Positions 44,553 through 53,792 of a DNA stretch of 64,000 nucleotides are shown piece by piece. Position numbers and translations under genes: made by a program. The notes beneath the pieces were generated by a model that was not told the DNA's origin, ran no database searches, and saw only the letters and a list, made by a program, of their open reading frames with translations. The DNA lies in assembly GCF_000423045.1 (NCBI RefSeq), contig NZ_KE383971.1, positions 838,526 through 902,525 on the forward strand, in the 5' to 3' direction. This stretch comes from Christiangramia portivictoriae DSM 23547. Lineage in GTDB: Bacteria; Bacteroidota; Bacteroidia; Flavobacteriales; Flavobacteriaceae. How positions within the stretch are numbered: the first letter of the stretch is position 1; every line of letters begins with the position of its first letter.

Positions 44553-44566
44553 CAACAAATTTGTTG
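44553..44566. repeat. Isolated perfect palindrome after the SbnA-like operon
   Basis: CAACAAATTTGTTG, 14 bp, perfectly self-complementary, in the 286 bases between the decarboxylase stop and the convergent mnmE stop. There is no T run typical of a terminator. It could be a protein-binding site or chance in AT-rich DNA. Confidence 0.35.
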
Positions 44567-44730
44567 ATGAAGTAATAGGTCTTTCATAGGGAAACGTATT
44601 ACAGATTTTAAACCTGAATTTATTAAGGTTGTGTGTATTGTGAAATCAATTTAAAGGCTGCAAAGCGAAAATGACTTTGTATTACTATTTATGTGTAGAA
44701 ATTTGATTATCAATATTCTATGTAGTCGAT

Positions 44731-46143
44731 TTACTTGCCAATACAGAAATTCGCAAAGATATTCCCTAGCAAATCATCGTTTGTAATTTCACCCGTGATC
44801 TCACCAAAATGATGCAGTGCCTGCCTTATATCGATGGCTAAAAGATCTCCGGATAGGTCGGCATTTAGGCCATCTTCAACTTTATTTATTTCCTCTAAAG
44901 CCTTCAGCAAAGCAGCATAATGTCTGCTATTGGTAACGATGGTATCACTATTTCTTAGGGCTCCCGTATTAACAAACTCCAGTAATCTTTCTTTCAATTC
45001 TTCCACACCGTTACCCGTTTTCGCAGATAATGGCTGGAAACTGGTGTTGGAGATAAAACCTAGATGAGCTTTCAAATCATCAAGTTCTTCAGGAGTCAGT
45101 TGGTCAGTTTTATTGGCGATGATCACAATTGGTTTTTGTGGAAATTTGTTCTTGATCTTTTCAATTTCGATCAATACCTGCTTTAAGCGTTCTGAATCAT
45201 TTTCAATTCGGGAACTATCCACCAGGTAAACCACTACCTGCGACTGACCAATTTTTTCGAATGTTTTCTTGATCCCTATACTTTCCACAACATCCTGTGT
45301 TTCTCTAATCCCGGCAGTATCAATAAACCTAAACCCTACACCGCCAATACTAAGCTCATCCTCTATGGTATCGCGAGTAGTCCCGGCAATATCAGATACA
45401 ATCGCCCTTTCTTCATTTAATAGCGCATTCAGCAAAGTGGATTTCCCAACATTGGGTTCTCCAACAATAGCTACCGGGATTCCGTTTTTAAGTACATTTC
45501 CAGTGGCGAAGGAATCGATCAGTCTTTTGAGCACGGTTTGAATTCTGCCAACAAGCGATTTAAATTGATCCCTGTTTGCGAATTCTACATCCTCTTCAGC
45601 GAAATCAAGTTCAAGCTCAATAAGCGAGGCGAAATTTAAAAGTTCCTCCCGTAATTTCTGGATCTCATTGGAAAATCCACCACGCATCTGTTGCATGGCC
45701 ATCTGGTGAGAAGCAGCATTTTCAGAATTAATAAGATCGGCCACAGCTTCTGCCTGACTTAGATCCATTTTAGCATTTAGAAAGGCCCGCAGGGTAAATT
45801 CCCCGGCTTCAGCAGAACGGCATCCCTTTCTAATTAGTAACTGAATGATTTCCTGCTGGATATAGGGACTTCCGTGGCACGAGAGTTCTACGGTTTCCTC
45901 GCCAGTGTAGGATTTGGGAGCACGAAAAACTGAAGCCAACACTTCATCGATCGTTCTTTCCCCATCCACGACATTTCCAAGATGAATGGTATGGGTTGGC
46001 TGCGCAGATAAGAGTTTTCTGCTTTTGGCCCTGAATAACGGGTCTACGATTTTAATGGCATCCGGACCGGATACTCTAATTACAGCAATCGCACCGGCCC
46101 CTGAAGGCGTTGCAAGAGCAACAATAGTATCATTCAATTTCAT
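44731..46143 (-). CDS. mnmE: tRNA modification GTPase MnmE
   Basis: The GTPase that, with MnmG, adds the aminomethyl or carboxymethylaminomethyl group to U34 of certain tRNAs. 470 residues, complete. Seen: folate-binding N-terminal domain (LATPSGAGAIAVIRVSG, YTGEETVELSCHGSPYIQQ), helical domain, G domain inserted at about 215-375 with G1 GEPNVGKST, G2/G3 DIAGTTRDTIED and DTAGIR, G4 NKTD, and the C-terminal catalytic CIGK. Single-gene unit convergent with the SbnA-like operon. Confidence 0.97.
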   Translation of the reverse strand: MKLNDTIVALATPSGAGAIAVIRVSGPDAIKIVDPLFRAKSRKLLSAQPTHTIHLGNVVDGERTIDEVLASVFRAPKSYTGEETVELSCHGSPYIQQEIIQLLIRKGCRSAEAGEFTLRAFLNAKMDLSQAEAVADLINSENAASHQMAMQQMRGGFSNEIQKLREELLNFASLIELELDFAEEDVEFANRDQFKSLVGRIQTVLKRLIDSFATGNVLKNGIPVAIVGEPNVGKSTLLNALLNEERAIVSDIAGTTRDTIEDELSIGGVGFRFIDTAGIRETQDVVESIGIKKTFEKIGQSQVVVYLVDSSRIENDSERLKQVLIEIEKIKNKFPQKPIVIIANKTDQLTPEELDDLKAHLGFISNTSFQPLSAKTGNGVEELKERLLEFVNTGALRNSDTIVTNSRHYAALLKALEEINKVEDGLNADLSGDLLAIDIRQALHHFGEITGEITNDDLLGNIFANFCIGK

Positions 46144-46249
46144 GCCGCAAATTTAGGAAAGAATTCATTGCTGCAGCAAATTGTGTAACAAACATGGAAT
46201 TTTTGCGTCTTTTATATAGAAATCATCACAAACCATCAAATATCAAAAA

Positions 46250-46588
46250 ATGAGAGAAGACAATCAATTACTGGTCATCACACATCTAAGTCAGTTACTG
46301 GACCTGGTGACCGGCATAGGAGGATTCATAGTTCCGCTAATCATCTGGGTTACCCAGAAGGATAAAGTAGCAGGTATGGATATGCATGGAAAAATGATCA
46401 TTAACTTCCAGATTAGCATATTTATTTATAGTATCATCTGTATTCCATTAATCATTTTACTAGGCCTGGGCATCATTTTGTTAATTCTTGTAGGTTTACT
46501 AGCGCTAATCTTTCCTATTCTGAATGCCATCAAAGTAAGTAACGGTGAAATGCCTTATTATCCTCTTACCATACAGTTTATCAAATAA
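46250..46588 (+). CDS. DUF4870 (Tic20-like) small membrane protein
   Basis: A 112-residue protein with an opening soluble helix (LLVITHLSQLLDLV), then three hydrophobic helices at about 20-35, 50-70 and 72-92 and the family segment WVTQKDKVAGMDMHGKMIINFQ. This matches DUF4870, also called Tic20-like. The role in bacteria is unknown. Divergent from mnmE (106 bases between) and followed by a strong bidirectional terminator. Confidence 0.85.
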   Translation: MREDNQLLVITHLSQLLDLVTGIGGFIVPLIIWVTQKDKVAGMDMHGKMIINFQISIFIYSIICIPLIILLGLGIILLILVGLLALIFPILNAIKVSNGEMPYYPLTIQFIK

Positions 46589-46610
46589 CAAATAACACTA
46601 CTGAAATCAA

Positions 46611-46646
46611 ATTAAAAAGCCCGTTCGATCGAACGGGCTTTTTAAT
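46611..46646. terminator. Bidirectional terminator between the DUF4870 gene and dnaN
   Basis: A perfect 36-base palindrome: core AAAAAGCCCGTTCGA and its complement, with A/T tracts on both sides so that each strand ends in a T run. It lies between convergent genes ending at 46588 and 46663. Confidence 0.92.
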
Positions 46647-46662
46647 ATCTATAAAGTGAAAT

Positions 46663-47781
46663 TTAGCTATTAAGCATCACCGGCATAACCAGCATGGTAA
46701 TCTTTTCTCCCGGGTCAAGTCCATCCACAGGGGTTAGAATTCCAGCTCTGTTTGGAAGGCTCATTTCCAGCATCACTTCGTCTGCAGTAAGATTACCCAA
46801 CATTTCAATCAGGAATCGTGAGTTGAAGCCTATTTGCATATCATCGCCCTGGTAATCACAGGTCAGACGCTCTTCAGCCTTATTGCTGTAATCCACATCT
46901 TCCGCAGAAATATTTAATTCGGCTCCGGCGATCTTCAATCGTACCTGGTGGGTAGTTTTATTTGAAAATATAGAAACCCTTCTCACAGAACTTAAGAACT
47001 GGTTTCTTTCAATGGTCAGTTTATTAGGATTCTCCTTCGGAATAACCGCCTCGTAATTAGGATATTTTCCATCGATCAATCTACAGATCAGCTGGGTGTC
47101 ATCAAATGTGAATTTAGCGTTCGAATCATTGTACTCGATCAAAACTTCAGATTCACTTCCAGCCAAAATTCCTTTTAAAAGATTCAAAGGTTTCTTCGGC
47201 ATGATAAATTCTGCTGCTTCGTTCGCTTTAATGTCTTCACGGGAATATTTCACAAGTTTGTGAGCATCGGTCGCCACAAAGGTTAGTCCGTCTTCCTTAA
47301 ACTGAAAAAAGACACCACTCATGACGGGTCTGAGATCATCATTTCCTGACGCAAAAATGGTTTTACTGATTGCTGAAGAAAGAATATCAGCTTCCACGAT
47401 CGTACTGCTGGGTTCCTCCAGGGCTACCGGGTTCGGGAACTCTTCACCATCAGCATATGCAAGAGCATATTTACCATGGTTCGAACTTAATTCTATGGTG
47501 TTATTGTCTTCAACTACAAATGTAAGAGGCTGCTCCGGAAAGGTCTTCAGGGTATCGAGAAGTAGTTTCGCGGGAACTGCAATTTTTCCTTCGGAATCTG
47601 ACTCTACTTTTAATTTTGCAGACATCGTAGTCTCAAGATCTGAAGCAGAAACGGTTAATTCGTCATTCTGAAGATCAAAAAGGAAATTATCTAGAATTGG
47701 CAGCGTATTGCTGTTGTTGATTACCCCTCCAAGTATTTGTAGCTGTTTCAGCAGGTAATTGCTGGATACAATAAATTTCAT
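46663..47781 (-). CDS. dnaN: DNA polymerase III sliding clamp DnaN
   Basis: The beta sliding clamp, 372 residues, which tethers DNA polymerase III to DNA. Three clamp domains are recognisable: MKFIVSSNYLLKQLQILGGVI at the start of domain 1 (first 20 residues or so), FASGNDDLRPVMSGVFF in domain 2 (about 115-135), and the C-terminal PVDGLDPGEKITMLVMPVM that forms the partner-binding pocket region. Start and stop are clear. It is not next to dnaA, as is usual in Bacteroidetes. Located between a strong terminator and the gldG 3' end. Confidence 0.97.
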   Translation of the reverse strand: MKFIVSSNYLLKQLQILGGVINNSNTLPILDNFLFDLQNDELTVSASDLETTMSAKLKVESDSEGKIAVPAKLLLDTLKTFPEQPLTFVVEDNNTIELSSNHGKYALAYADGEEFPNPVALEEPSSTIVEADILSSAISKTIFASGNDDLRPVMSGVFFQFKEDGLTFVATDAHKLVKYSREDIKANEAAEFIMPKKPLNLLKGILAGSESEVLIEYNDSNAKFTFDDTQLICRLIDGKYPNYEAVIPKENPNKLTIERNQFLSSVRRVSIFSNKTTHQVRLKIAGAELNISAEDVDYSNKAEERLTCDYQGDDMQIGFNSRFLIEMLGNLTADEVMLEMSLPNRAGILTPVDGLDPGEKITMLVMPVMLNS

Positions 47782-47983
47782 CGGCTTTTATTGATTTGTT
47801 TTGAATCAATTACAAATATATCTCAATATGTATAAAATGAGCCTGGAAACACCTAGTTTTTATTAACAGAAATTATCTTGATCTTGTGCTTAAATGATTA
47901 TTAGTCAGAGAACTAGAATATTTAAATTACTGATAATTGTTAATATGTCTATTTCAAATGTGTCCGAACCTTCTACTGAAGTT

Positions 47984-49651
47984 TTAGCGAATATAGCTGC
48001 GCTTTCTGAAGTAATGAAATGCCAGGCCGAACAACGCCAGAAGGATCAGCGGCACTATGATAGTAACCATTTGCCACATTTCGCGCTCTGCAGCAACCTT
48101 TTCCCTGTTTAAAAATGCGAGGCTAATTTCCTTGGTTCTAATATCCACGAGACCGGAATCATCGAGCAGATAATTCACTGTGTTTAGTAAGAACTCCTTG
48201 TTGCCATAGGTCATGCCCGTATAACGTTCGAAACCAAGTTCAAGCGGCTTTCCCTGTTGCAGCTCGTTCTTGACCACATCACCATCAGAGATTACCACCA
48301 TTTTCGTATTTAGGCTATTGTCCAGATGCGTGGTCTCAAATGGTTTTACCCTATTGCTATAAACAGACTTAAAACTACCTTCCAATAAAACAGCCAGAGG
48401 CTGTTCGCCTGCGGTATAGCTTTCCATTTGCGGTTTGGAACCAATGATATCCAGTCCAATTTGTAATGGAGTGCCTTCCAGTTTTGTTTTTGGTGAACTG
48501 CTCAACAAAACAGTTTTCTGAAGGTCATTTTTTAATAAATCGATCGGGTTGGCATAATTAAATTTTACTGCTTCAATGTTGTTCACGATGGGGTGGGTGG
48601 ACATGGAACTGGTAAGCGGACTATAATACCAGGGGTATGGATTGAAGCGAGTTTCGTTTCCAGATCCACTGGCGAGAATAATGGGAGCAGAGTACAGATC
48701 ATTAACCAGTTCAGAATTTATTCGTAAGCCATACGAGAAAAAATAATCACCAAGGTTCAAGTCTCGTGGTAAGGCTAGAGCAGCACCTCTTTCATTAAAA
48801 AGACTATCATTCTCCATGTTAGTCATTTCTGCCATCCACAGCAATTTTCCACCATTCATTAAATATTGATCGAGCACATACTTCTCCTTTTCAGAATACG
48901 GTATGACAGGCTTCGCTTCGATCACCAGGTCATAAGACTTCAGGTCCTCCAGTGTTTTTTGAGGATTGTTGGCGACAGAATCCAGCGTGAAAGGTGCAAG
49001 AAAATAATATTCCTGGATCGCTTTGATGAAATCTGCGATTCTCGCATCTGGCAGTTCGCCATTCCCGCGCATTACCGCAATTTTCTTTGTTCTTGGATAA
49101 ATAAGCTTATTTAAGCCATCAGTTAAAACGTATTCCAGTTGCTGTACAGAAGAACTTACTCTTTCTTCGTCGCTTGCTCCAATCTGGTTCTTCAGCAAAG
49201 GAATTTTAACCGTTTTATCTTCGAAATTAGCAATAGCCCAGGGAAATATGATGGTCTCGCTATTCTTCCCGTTCTCCTGAACATTCAGTCGGGCAGGAGT
49301 CATTCCTAATTTGTAGAATTCTTCAGCAACGGCATTGGCATCATCGCCTTCAGCCAGAGGATCAATAAAGTTGAAATTAATGTTTGTATTATACGCGGCG
49401 AATTCTTCCAGCATCTGTTTGGTTTCCTCTTTCAATCTTCTGAATTCGGAAGGAAAACTGCCTTCAAGAAATACATCGATAATGACAGGACTTTCAACAT
49501 CATCCACAATATCTTTGGCTGCTGAAGACAGGCTGTAACGTTTATCTTCCGTAAGATCCAACCTTGTAAAGTATTTGGCCGCAAGGATGTTGATTAAAAT
49601 GATAACCACCACAAAAATCAGTAAACCTGTTATGTTCTTGTTCCTGATCAT
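47984..49651 (-). CDS. gldG: Gliding motility ABC transporter component GldG
   Basis: A 555-residue protein with an N-terminal membrane anchor (ITGLLIFVVVIILINILAA), a large extracytoplasmic region with LTEDKRYSLSSAAKDIV and IIDVFLEGSFPSEFRRL, both typical of GldG, and a C-terminal membrane helix (MVTIIVPLILLALFGLAF) before the basic tail. It works with GldF and the ATPase GldA (not in this window), a transporter required for gliding motility in Flavobacterium johnsoniae. The gene overlaps the gldF stop by 4 bases and is the last of a four-gene operon. Confidence 0.93.
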   Translation of the reverse strand: MIRNKNITGLLIFVVVIILINILAAKYFTRLDLTEDKRYSLSSAAKDIVDDVESPVIIDVFLEGSFPSEFRRLKEETKQMLEEFAAYNTNINFNFIDPLAEGDDANAVAEEFYKLGMTPARLNVQENGKNSETIIFPWAIANFEDKTVKIPLLKNQIGASDEERVSSSVQQLEYVLTDGLNKLIYPRTKKIAVMRGNGELPDARIADFIKAIQEYYFLAPFTLDSVANNPQKTLEDLKSYDLVIEAKPVIPYSEKEKYVLDQYLMNGGKLLWMAEMTNMENDSLFNERGAALALPRDLNLGDYFFSYGLRINSELVNDLYSAPIILASGSGNETRFNPYPWYYSPLTSSMSTHPIVNNIEAVKFNYANPIDLLKNDLQKTVLLSSSPKTKLEGTPLQIGLDIIGSKPQMESYTAGEQPLAVLLEGSFKSVYSNRVKPFETTHLDNSLNTKMVVISDGDVVKNELQQGKPLELGFERYTGMTYGNKEFLLNTVNYLLDDSGLVDIRTKEISLAFLNREKVAAEREMWQMVTIIVPLILLALFGLAFHYFRKRSYIR

Positions 49652-50385
49652 CTTCGGTTTTTTGCTGATGAAATTTTTAGCTGTGTAAGTTTAAGAAATA
49701 ATGCGATCACGCTTATAAAATAAATGAGATCACGGGTATCTAATACACCACGGCTTATACTACGATAGTGATAACTAATTCCGAAGTATTCCATTATATA
49801 AGTGAATTCGCCAAAAATATGAATGCTAGCGAGTGCTTCAAAAGCATAGTAGATCACAAAACATAAGAAAACACCCAGCAAAAATGCTACAATTTGGTTG
49901 GAAGTAAGACTGGAGGCAAAAGTGCTAATGGCGGTGTAGCCCGCGGCCAAGAAGACCAAACCTAAGTAGGAACCTATGGTAGCGCCGGTATCGAAATTAT
50001 AAGCCGTTTGCCCAAGTTCTCCAATAGCAACTACATAGATAAGGCTCGGGATGATGGCCAGAACCACTAATGAAAGTCCGCCAAGATATTTCCCAAGAAC
50101 AAGGTCCCAATTGCTCACGGGGCGCGTTTGCAGGATTTCCATGGTTCCCATTCGCATCTCTTCGGAATAGCTGCGCATATTGATCGCCGGAATCAGAAAT
50201 ACAAATATCCAGGGCGCCAGGTCAAAAAATGGTTTGAGATCTGCAAAACCGCTATCCAGAATGTTGTAACCTCCGTTAAAAACAAAAAGAAAAAGTGCGC
50301 TAACCAGTAAAAAGATCCCGATGACCAGATAACCGGTAAGGTTTGCAAAAAATGATTGTATTTCTTTTTTAAGAATCGCGAACAT
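49648..50385 (-). CDS. gldF: Gliding motility ABC transporter permease GldF
   Basis: A 245-residue ABC-2 type permease with six hydrophobic segments; the opening FAILKKEIQSFFANLTGYLV and the SYSEEMRMGTMEILQTRPVS loop are characteristic of GldF. It forms the membrane channel of the GldAFG transporter. Its start abuts the stop of the monooxygenase-like gene and its stop overlaps gldG by 4 bases, so all are translated from one mRNA with the SAM-hydrolase gene. Confidence 0.93.
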   Translation of the reverse strand: MFAILKKEIQSFFANLTGYLVIGIFLLVSALFLFVFNGGYNILDSGFADLKPFFDLAPWIFVFLIPAINMRSYSEEMRMGTMEILQTRPVSNWDLVLGKYLGGLSLVVLAIIPSLIYVVAIGELGQTAYNFDTGATIGSYLGLVFLAAGYTAISTFASSLTSNQIVAFLLGVFLCFVIYYAFEALASIHIFGEFTYIMEYFGISYHYRSISRGVLDTRDLIYFISVIALFLKLTQLKISSAKNRR

Positions 50386-50682
50386 TTAGTCCAGGCTTAC
50401 AAGTTTGTCAACGCTCCAGGCTTCAGGCTTCGCATCAAAATGAATTTTAGTATCTGCCCAAACCTTTTTAAATAGATCTGAAAGACGATAGTTTTCTAAA
50501 GCATCCTCATTTTCCCAGTAACTATACGTAAAAAAAGTGTTCGTATTGTTCTTGTCACGGTATAGTTCTAGAAACTGGCAGCCTTCAAAGTTTCTGATCT
50601 TTGATTTCACCTGGTCGAAATTGGCCAGAAAGTCTTCGATCTTATCTTCCTTAAAACCCATTTTTACTATTCTCACAAACAT
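50386..50682 (-). CDS. Antibiotic biosynthesis monooxygenase-like protein
   Basis: A 98-residue protein of the ABM ferredoxin-like fold. The pattern FVRIVKMGFKEDKIEDFL, then FEGCQFLELYRDKNN and FFTYSYWENEDALENYRLS, is typical of the family, which includes quinol monooxygenases and haem-degrading enzymes. The haem-degradation residues cannot be confirmed. It lies between a SAM-hydrolase gene and gldF with no spacing on either side, which suggests operon placement rather than a gliding role. Confidence 0.82.
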   Translation of the reverse strand: MFVRIVKMGFKEDKIEDFLANFDQVKSKIRNFEGCQFLELYRDKNNTNTFFTYSYWENEDALENYRLSDLFKKVWADTKIHFDAKPEAWSVDKLVSLD

Positions 50683-51516
50683 CTAGTCAAAATTTATGGT
50701 TACAGTGTCGAGATACTCCAGTCCAAATAAACTGGCTGCGCCGCCTACCGTGTTAGGATTACTTTTATAGATCGCAAGTTCTATATATCCAGCAGAATTA
50801 TATACTGCCAGTTTCTTTCCATCTTCCTCTTTTCGATTCTCTTTTTCCACATCAAAGTTAATGGCGTGACTGTAGGTTTCATAGATGGCATCGAAATTAT
50901 GCCTGCGTGCACTAATTTTAAAGGTTCGTCCCTTGCCGGTATTTTCGAATAATTTTCGGGAAATATTAGTAATTACGTTTCCATAATTATCGATATAGAT
51001 CACATGCCCCAGGATCTGGTTCTTATCACTGTTAATAATAGGCTCGAACTGCTTAAGATGCTTGATCTGCTCAATGTTTTTACCAATCACTTCCAGGGTT
51101 CCACCGCGGGATATGTGACAGGCTACTTTCACAAATACATCCAGCACAGGGAAATTAGTCTGTATTTTATCGTGAATATTGATCTCCACGATCTTTTCGG
51201 GTCTAATTTCTGAAGCTAATAAAGAAAGGATCCCATTGTTGGCACAAATAAAGTAGTGGTCATCCAGTTTCACCGCAAGATGTTTATTCTCCGGAGTAAG
51301 TTCTGAATCTATTCCAATGATATGAATACTTCCCTTCGGAAAACTTTTGTAAGCATTTTTAATAATATAGGATGCTTCGCTAATATGAAATGGTGAAACC
51401 GAATGTGAAATATCAACAATTCTAACATCACTTAGCTCATTATAAATAGCACCTTTAACCGCTCCAGCGAAATAATCTTTCTCCCCGAAATCGGTCGTTA
51501 AAGTGATGATGGCCAT
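50683..51516 (-). CDS. SAM hydroxide adenosyltransferase (DUF62) family protein
   Basis: A 277-residue member of the SAM-dependent halogenase/hydroxide adenosyltransferase fold. Seen: ITLTTDFGEKDYFAGAVKGAI at the N-terminus with the conserved Asp, VDISHSVSPFHISEASYII, and FICANNGILSLL, followed by a C-terminal domain with IYIDNYGNVITNIS. The enzymes split SAM into adenosine and methionine using hydroxide. First gene of the operon that continues with the ABM-like gene, gldF and gldG. The PhoH-like gene is divergent, with 208 bases between. Confidence 0.9.
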   Translation of the reverse strand: MAIITLTTDFGEKDYFAGAVKGAIYNELSDVRIVDISHSVSPFHISEASYIIKNAYKSFPKGSIHIIGIDSELTPENKHLAVKLDDHYFICANNGILSLLASEIRPEKIVEINIHDKIQTNFPVLDVFVKVACHISRGGTLEVIGKNIEQIKHLKQFEPIINSDKNQILGHVIYIDNYGNVITNISRKLFENTGKGRTFKISARRHNFDAIYETYSHAINFDVEKENRKEEDGKKLAVYNSAGYIELAIYKSNPNTVGGAASLFGLEYLDTVTINFD

Positions 51517-51724
51517 AGGCGATTGTTAATATTTTTTTAACCTGAAACAGGTAATTTTCCTTAAGTTTGTATAGGTAGCGAATATAAATTTATTTTTAGT
51601 GATTCGCCTGAGGACCGCAGTCAAAAGTAACGCTTTTCTCAGCCCAAAATTAGAACATACAATTACGAAGGACAAATAATTTCTAACTGAAAAATTCACA
51701 ATGCTTCATCTAAAATTCTAGCTT

Positions 51725-52678
51725 TTGAACGAACTTCTTATTGAACTCTCAGAAATAAGCCCACGCGAATTCTTCGGGCAACAGAACGAACATATCGAAT
51801 TGCTAAAAAAATATTTTCCAAAGCTCAAAATCGTTGCCAGAGGTAATAAAATCAAGGTTTTTGGTGATGAGGAAATGCTGGAAGAGTTCGACAAACGCTT
51901 TTCCATGTTAATGGATCATTTTGGAAAGTATAACAAGCTGGACGAGAATACCATTGAAAGAGTTCTTACCAGTAATAGCGAAGAAGATTACCAAACCACC
52001 AAAGAGAGCGGAGAAACTATTGTTCATGGTATAAGCGGGAAGGTGATCAAGGCTCAAACTGCCAATCAACGCAGGATGGTAGAGCTTACCAAGAAAAATG
52101 ACCTGATCTTTGCGATTGGCCCTGCTGGTACCGGAAAAACTTATACCGGAGTGGCTCTTGCCGTAAAGGCATTGAAAGAAAAGCAGGTAAAAAGAATCAT
52201 TCTTACCAGGCCGGCAGTAGAGGCAGGAGAAAATCTGGGGTTCTTACCTGGAGATCTTAAGGAAAAACTGGATCCTTATATGCAACCATTGTATGATGCT
52301 TTGAGAGATATGATTCCGCACGAAAAACTGGAATTATTTATTGAAAAAGGAGTGATCCAGATTGCTCCCCTAGCATTTATGCGTGGGCGAACGCTGGATG
52401 ACGCTTTTGTAATTCTTGATGAAGCACAGAATACAACGCATGCCCAGATGAAGATGTTCCTAACCAGAATGGGAAAGCATGCAAAATTTATGATCACAGG
52501 AGACCCTGGACAGATAGATTTACCCAGACGAACTATTTCAGGATTGAAGGAAGCTTTGCTGGTACTTAAAGATGTGAAAGGTGTGGGAATGGTCTACCTT
52601 GATGATAAAGACGTGATACGACACCGCCTGGTGAAAAAGATTATTGCTGCCTATAAAACTATTGAACACAACGATTAA
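51725..52678 (+). CDS. PhoH-family ATPase
   Basis: A 317-residue PhoH-like protein: an N-terminal KH-like part (about 1-70), then a P-loop domain with Walker A GPAGTGKT at residues 132-139, [19 protein letters not shown], Walker [11 protein letters not shown], and [11 protein letters not shown]. The family is linked to RNA metabolism and phosphate or stress response; the exact role is not settled. The start is TTG 51725, since an in-frame TAG lies just before it. purC follows after 11 bases, so the two are probably co-transcribed. Confidence 0.93.
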   Translation: MNELLIELSEISPREFFGQQNEHIELLKKYFPKLKIVARGNKIKVFGDEEMLEEFDKRFSMLMDHFGKYNKLDENTIERVLTSNSEEDYQTTKESGETIVHGISGKVIKAQTANQRRMVELTKKNDLIFAIGPAGTGKTYTGVALAVKALKEKQVKRIILTRPAVEAGENLGFLPGDLKEKLDPYMQPLYDALRDMIPHEKLELFIEKGVIQIAPLAFMRGRTLDDAFVILDEAQNTTHAQMKMFLTRMGKHAKFMITGDPGQIDLPRRTISGLKEALLVLKDVKGVGMVYLDDKDVIRHRLVKKIIAAYKTIEHND

Positions 52679-52689
52679 ATTTTAAACTC

Positions 52690-53646
52690 GTGAAGAGTAA
52701 TACCCTAATTAGAACAGACTTTCAATTTCCGGGACAGAAATCGGTTTACAAAGGCAAAGTGCGAGATGTATATACACTGGCAGATAACAGGTTGTTAATG
52801 ATCGCATCAGACAGGCTTTCAGCTTTTGATGTGGTGATGCCCAAAGGAATACCATTTAAAGGCCAGATCCTTAACCAGATCGCTACCAAGATGATGGAAA
52901 GAACGGCAGATATTGTCCCAAACTGGTTGGAGGCCACACCAGATCCCAATGTCGCGATTGGAAAAAACTGCGAGCCATTTAAGGTGGAGATGGTCATAAG
53001 AGGTTATTTGTCTGGCCACGCTGCCAGAGAATACAAGGCAGGTAAGCGAAGCCTCTGCGGTGTAGATATGCCTGAAGGAATGAAGGAAAACGATAAATTC
53101 CCTGAACCAATCATCACTCCTGCTACAAAAGCTGAAATGGGAGATCATGATGAGGATATTTCCAGGGAAGACATTATTTCGAAAAATATAGTTTCTGAAG
53201 AGGATTATCTTCAGCTGGAAGACTATACCCGGAAGTTGTTCCAGAGAGGATCTGAAATTGCAGATCAACAAAACCTGATTTTAGTAGATACCAAGTATGA
53301 ATTTGGAAAAACTTCCGAAGGAAAAATAGTATTGATAGACGAAATACACACACCAGACTCTTCAAGATATTTTTATAAGGAGGGTTATGAGGAGAGACAG
53401 GCTAAAGGTGAAGCGCAAAAGCAACTTTCTAAGGAATTTGTTCGACAATGGCTTATAGGTAATGGTTTCCAGGGACTTGAAGGCCAGGAGGTGCCATTGA
53501 TGAGCGATGAATATATCGAATCAGTTTCAGAAAGGTATATTGAGCTTTACGAAAATATTACCGGTGATACGTTCAGGAAAGCCGACATCAGTAATATTGA
53601 ATCAAGGATAGAACAAAATGTTCTCGATTATTTAGAATCTCACTAA
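52690..53646 (+). CDS. purC: SAICAR synthase PurC
   Basis: Phosphoribosylaminoimidazole-succinocarboxamide synthase, the purine-pathway step that joins aspartate to CAIR using ATP. Seen: [10 protein letters not shown] at about residues 22-31, [15 protein letters not shown], the [17 protein letters not shown] block and the metal-binding [13 protein letters not shown]. At 318 residues it is the longer variant, common in Bacteroidetes and fungi, compared with the 240 residues of E. coli. The start is GTG 52690. It is downstream of the PhoH-like gene. Confidence 0.96.
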   Translation: MKSNTLIRTDFQFPGQKSVYKGKVRDVYTLADNRLLMIASDRLSAFDVVMPKGIPFKGQILNQIATKMMERTADIVPNWLEATPDPNVAIGKNCEPFKVEMVIRGYLSGHAAREYKAGKRSLCGVDMPEGMKENDKFPEPIITPATKAEMGDHDEDISREDIISKNIVSEEDYLQLEDYTRKLFQRGSEIADQQNLILVDTKYEFGKTSEGKIVLIDEIHTPDSSRYFYKEGYEERQAKGEAQKQLSKEFVRQWLIGNGFQGLEGQEVPLMSDEYIESVSERYIELYENITGDTFRKADISNIESRIEQNVLDYLESH

Positions 53647-53747
53647 TAATATCAAGGAGTTAAAAGAATACTAATAATTATGCAATTGATACCATGATTT
53701 TTTAGCAGATCCTTTTTCTGATTGCTCAGTATTTAATATTTTTAATG

Positions 53748-53768
53748 AAAACCGGTAATTCCGGTTTT
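53748..53768 (+). terminator. Terminator after purC
   Basis: Perfect 8-bp stem AAAACCGG/CCGGTTTT (53748-53755 with 53761-53768), 5-base loop, followed by TTTTCTTCATTT. It lies 100 bases after the purC stop and only 24 bases before the acs start, so it could also act as an attenuator in the acs leader. Confidence 0.68.
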
Positions 53769-53792
53769 CTTCATTTATAAAAGATATTAGTT

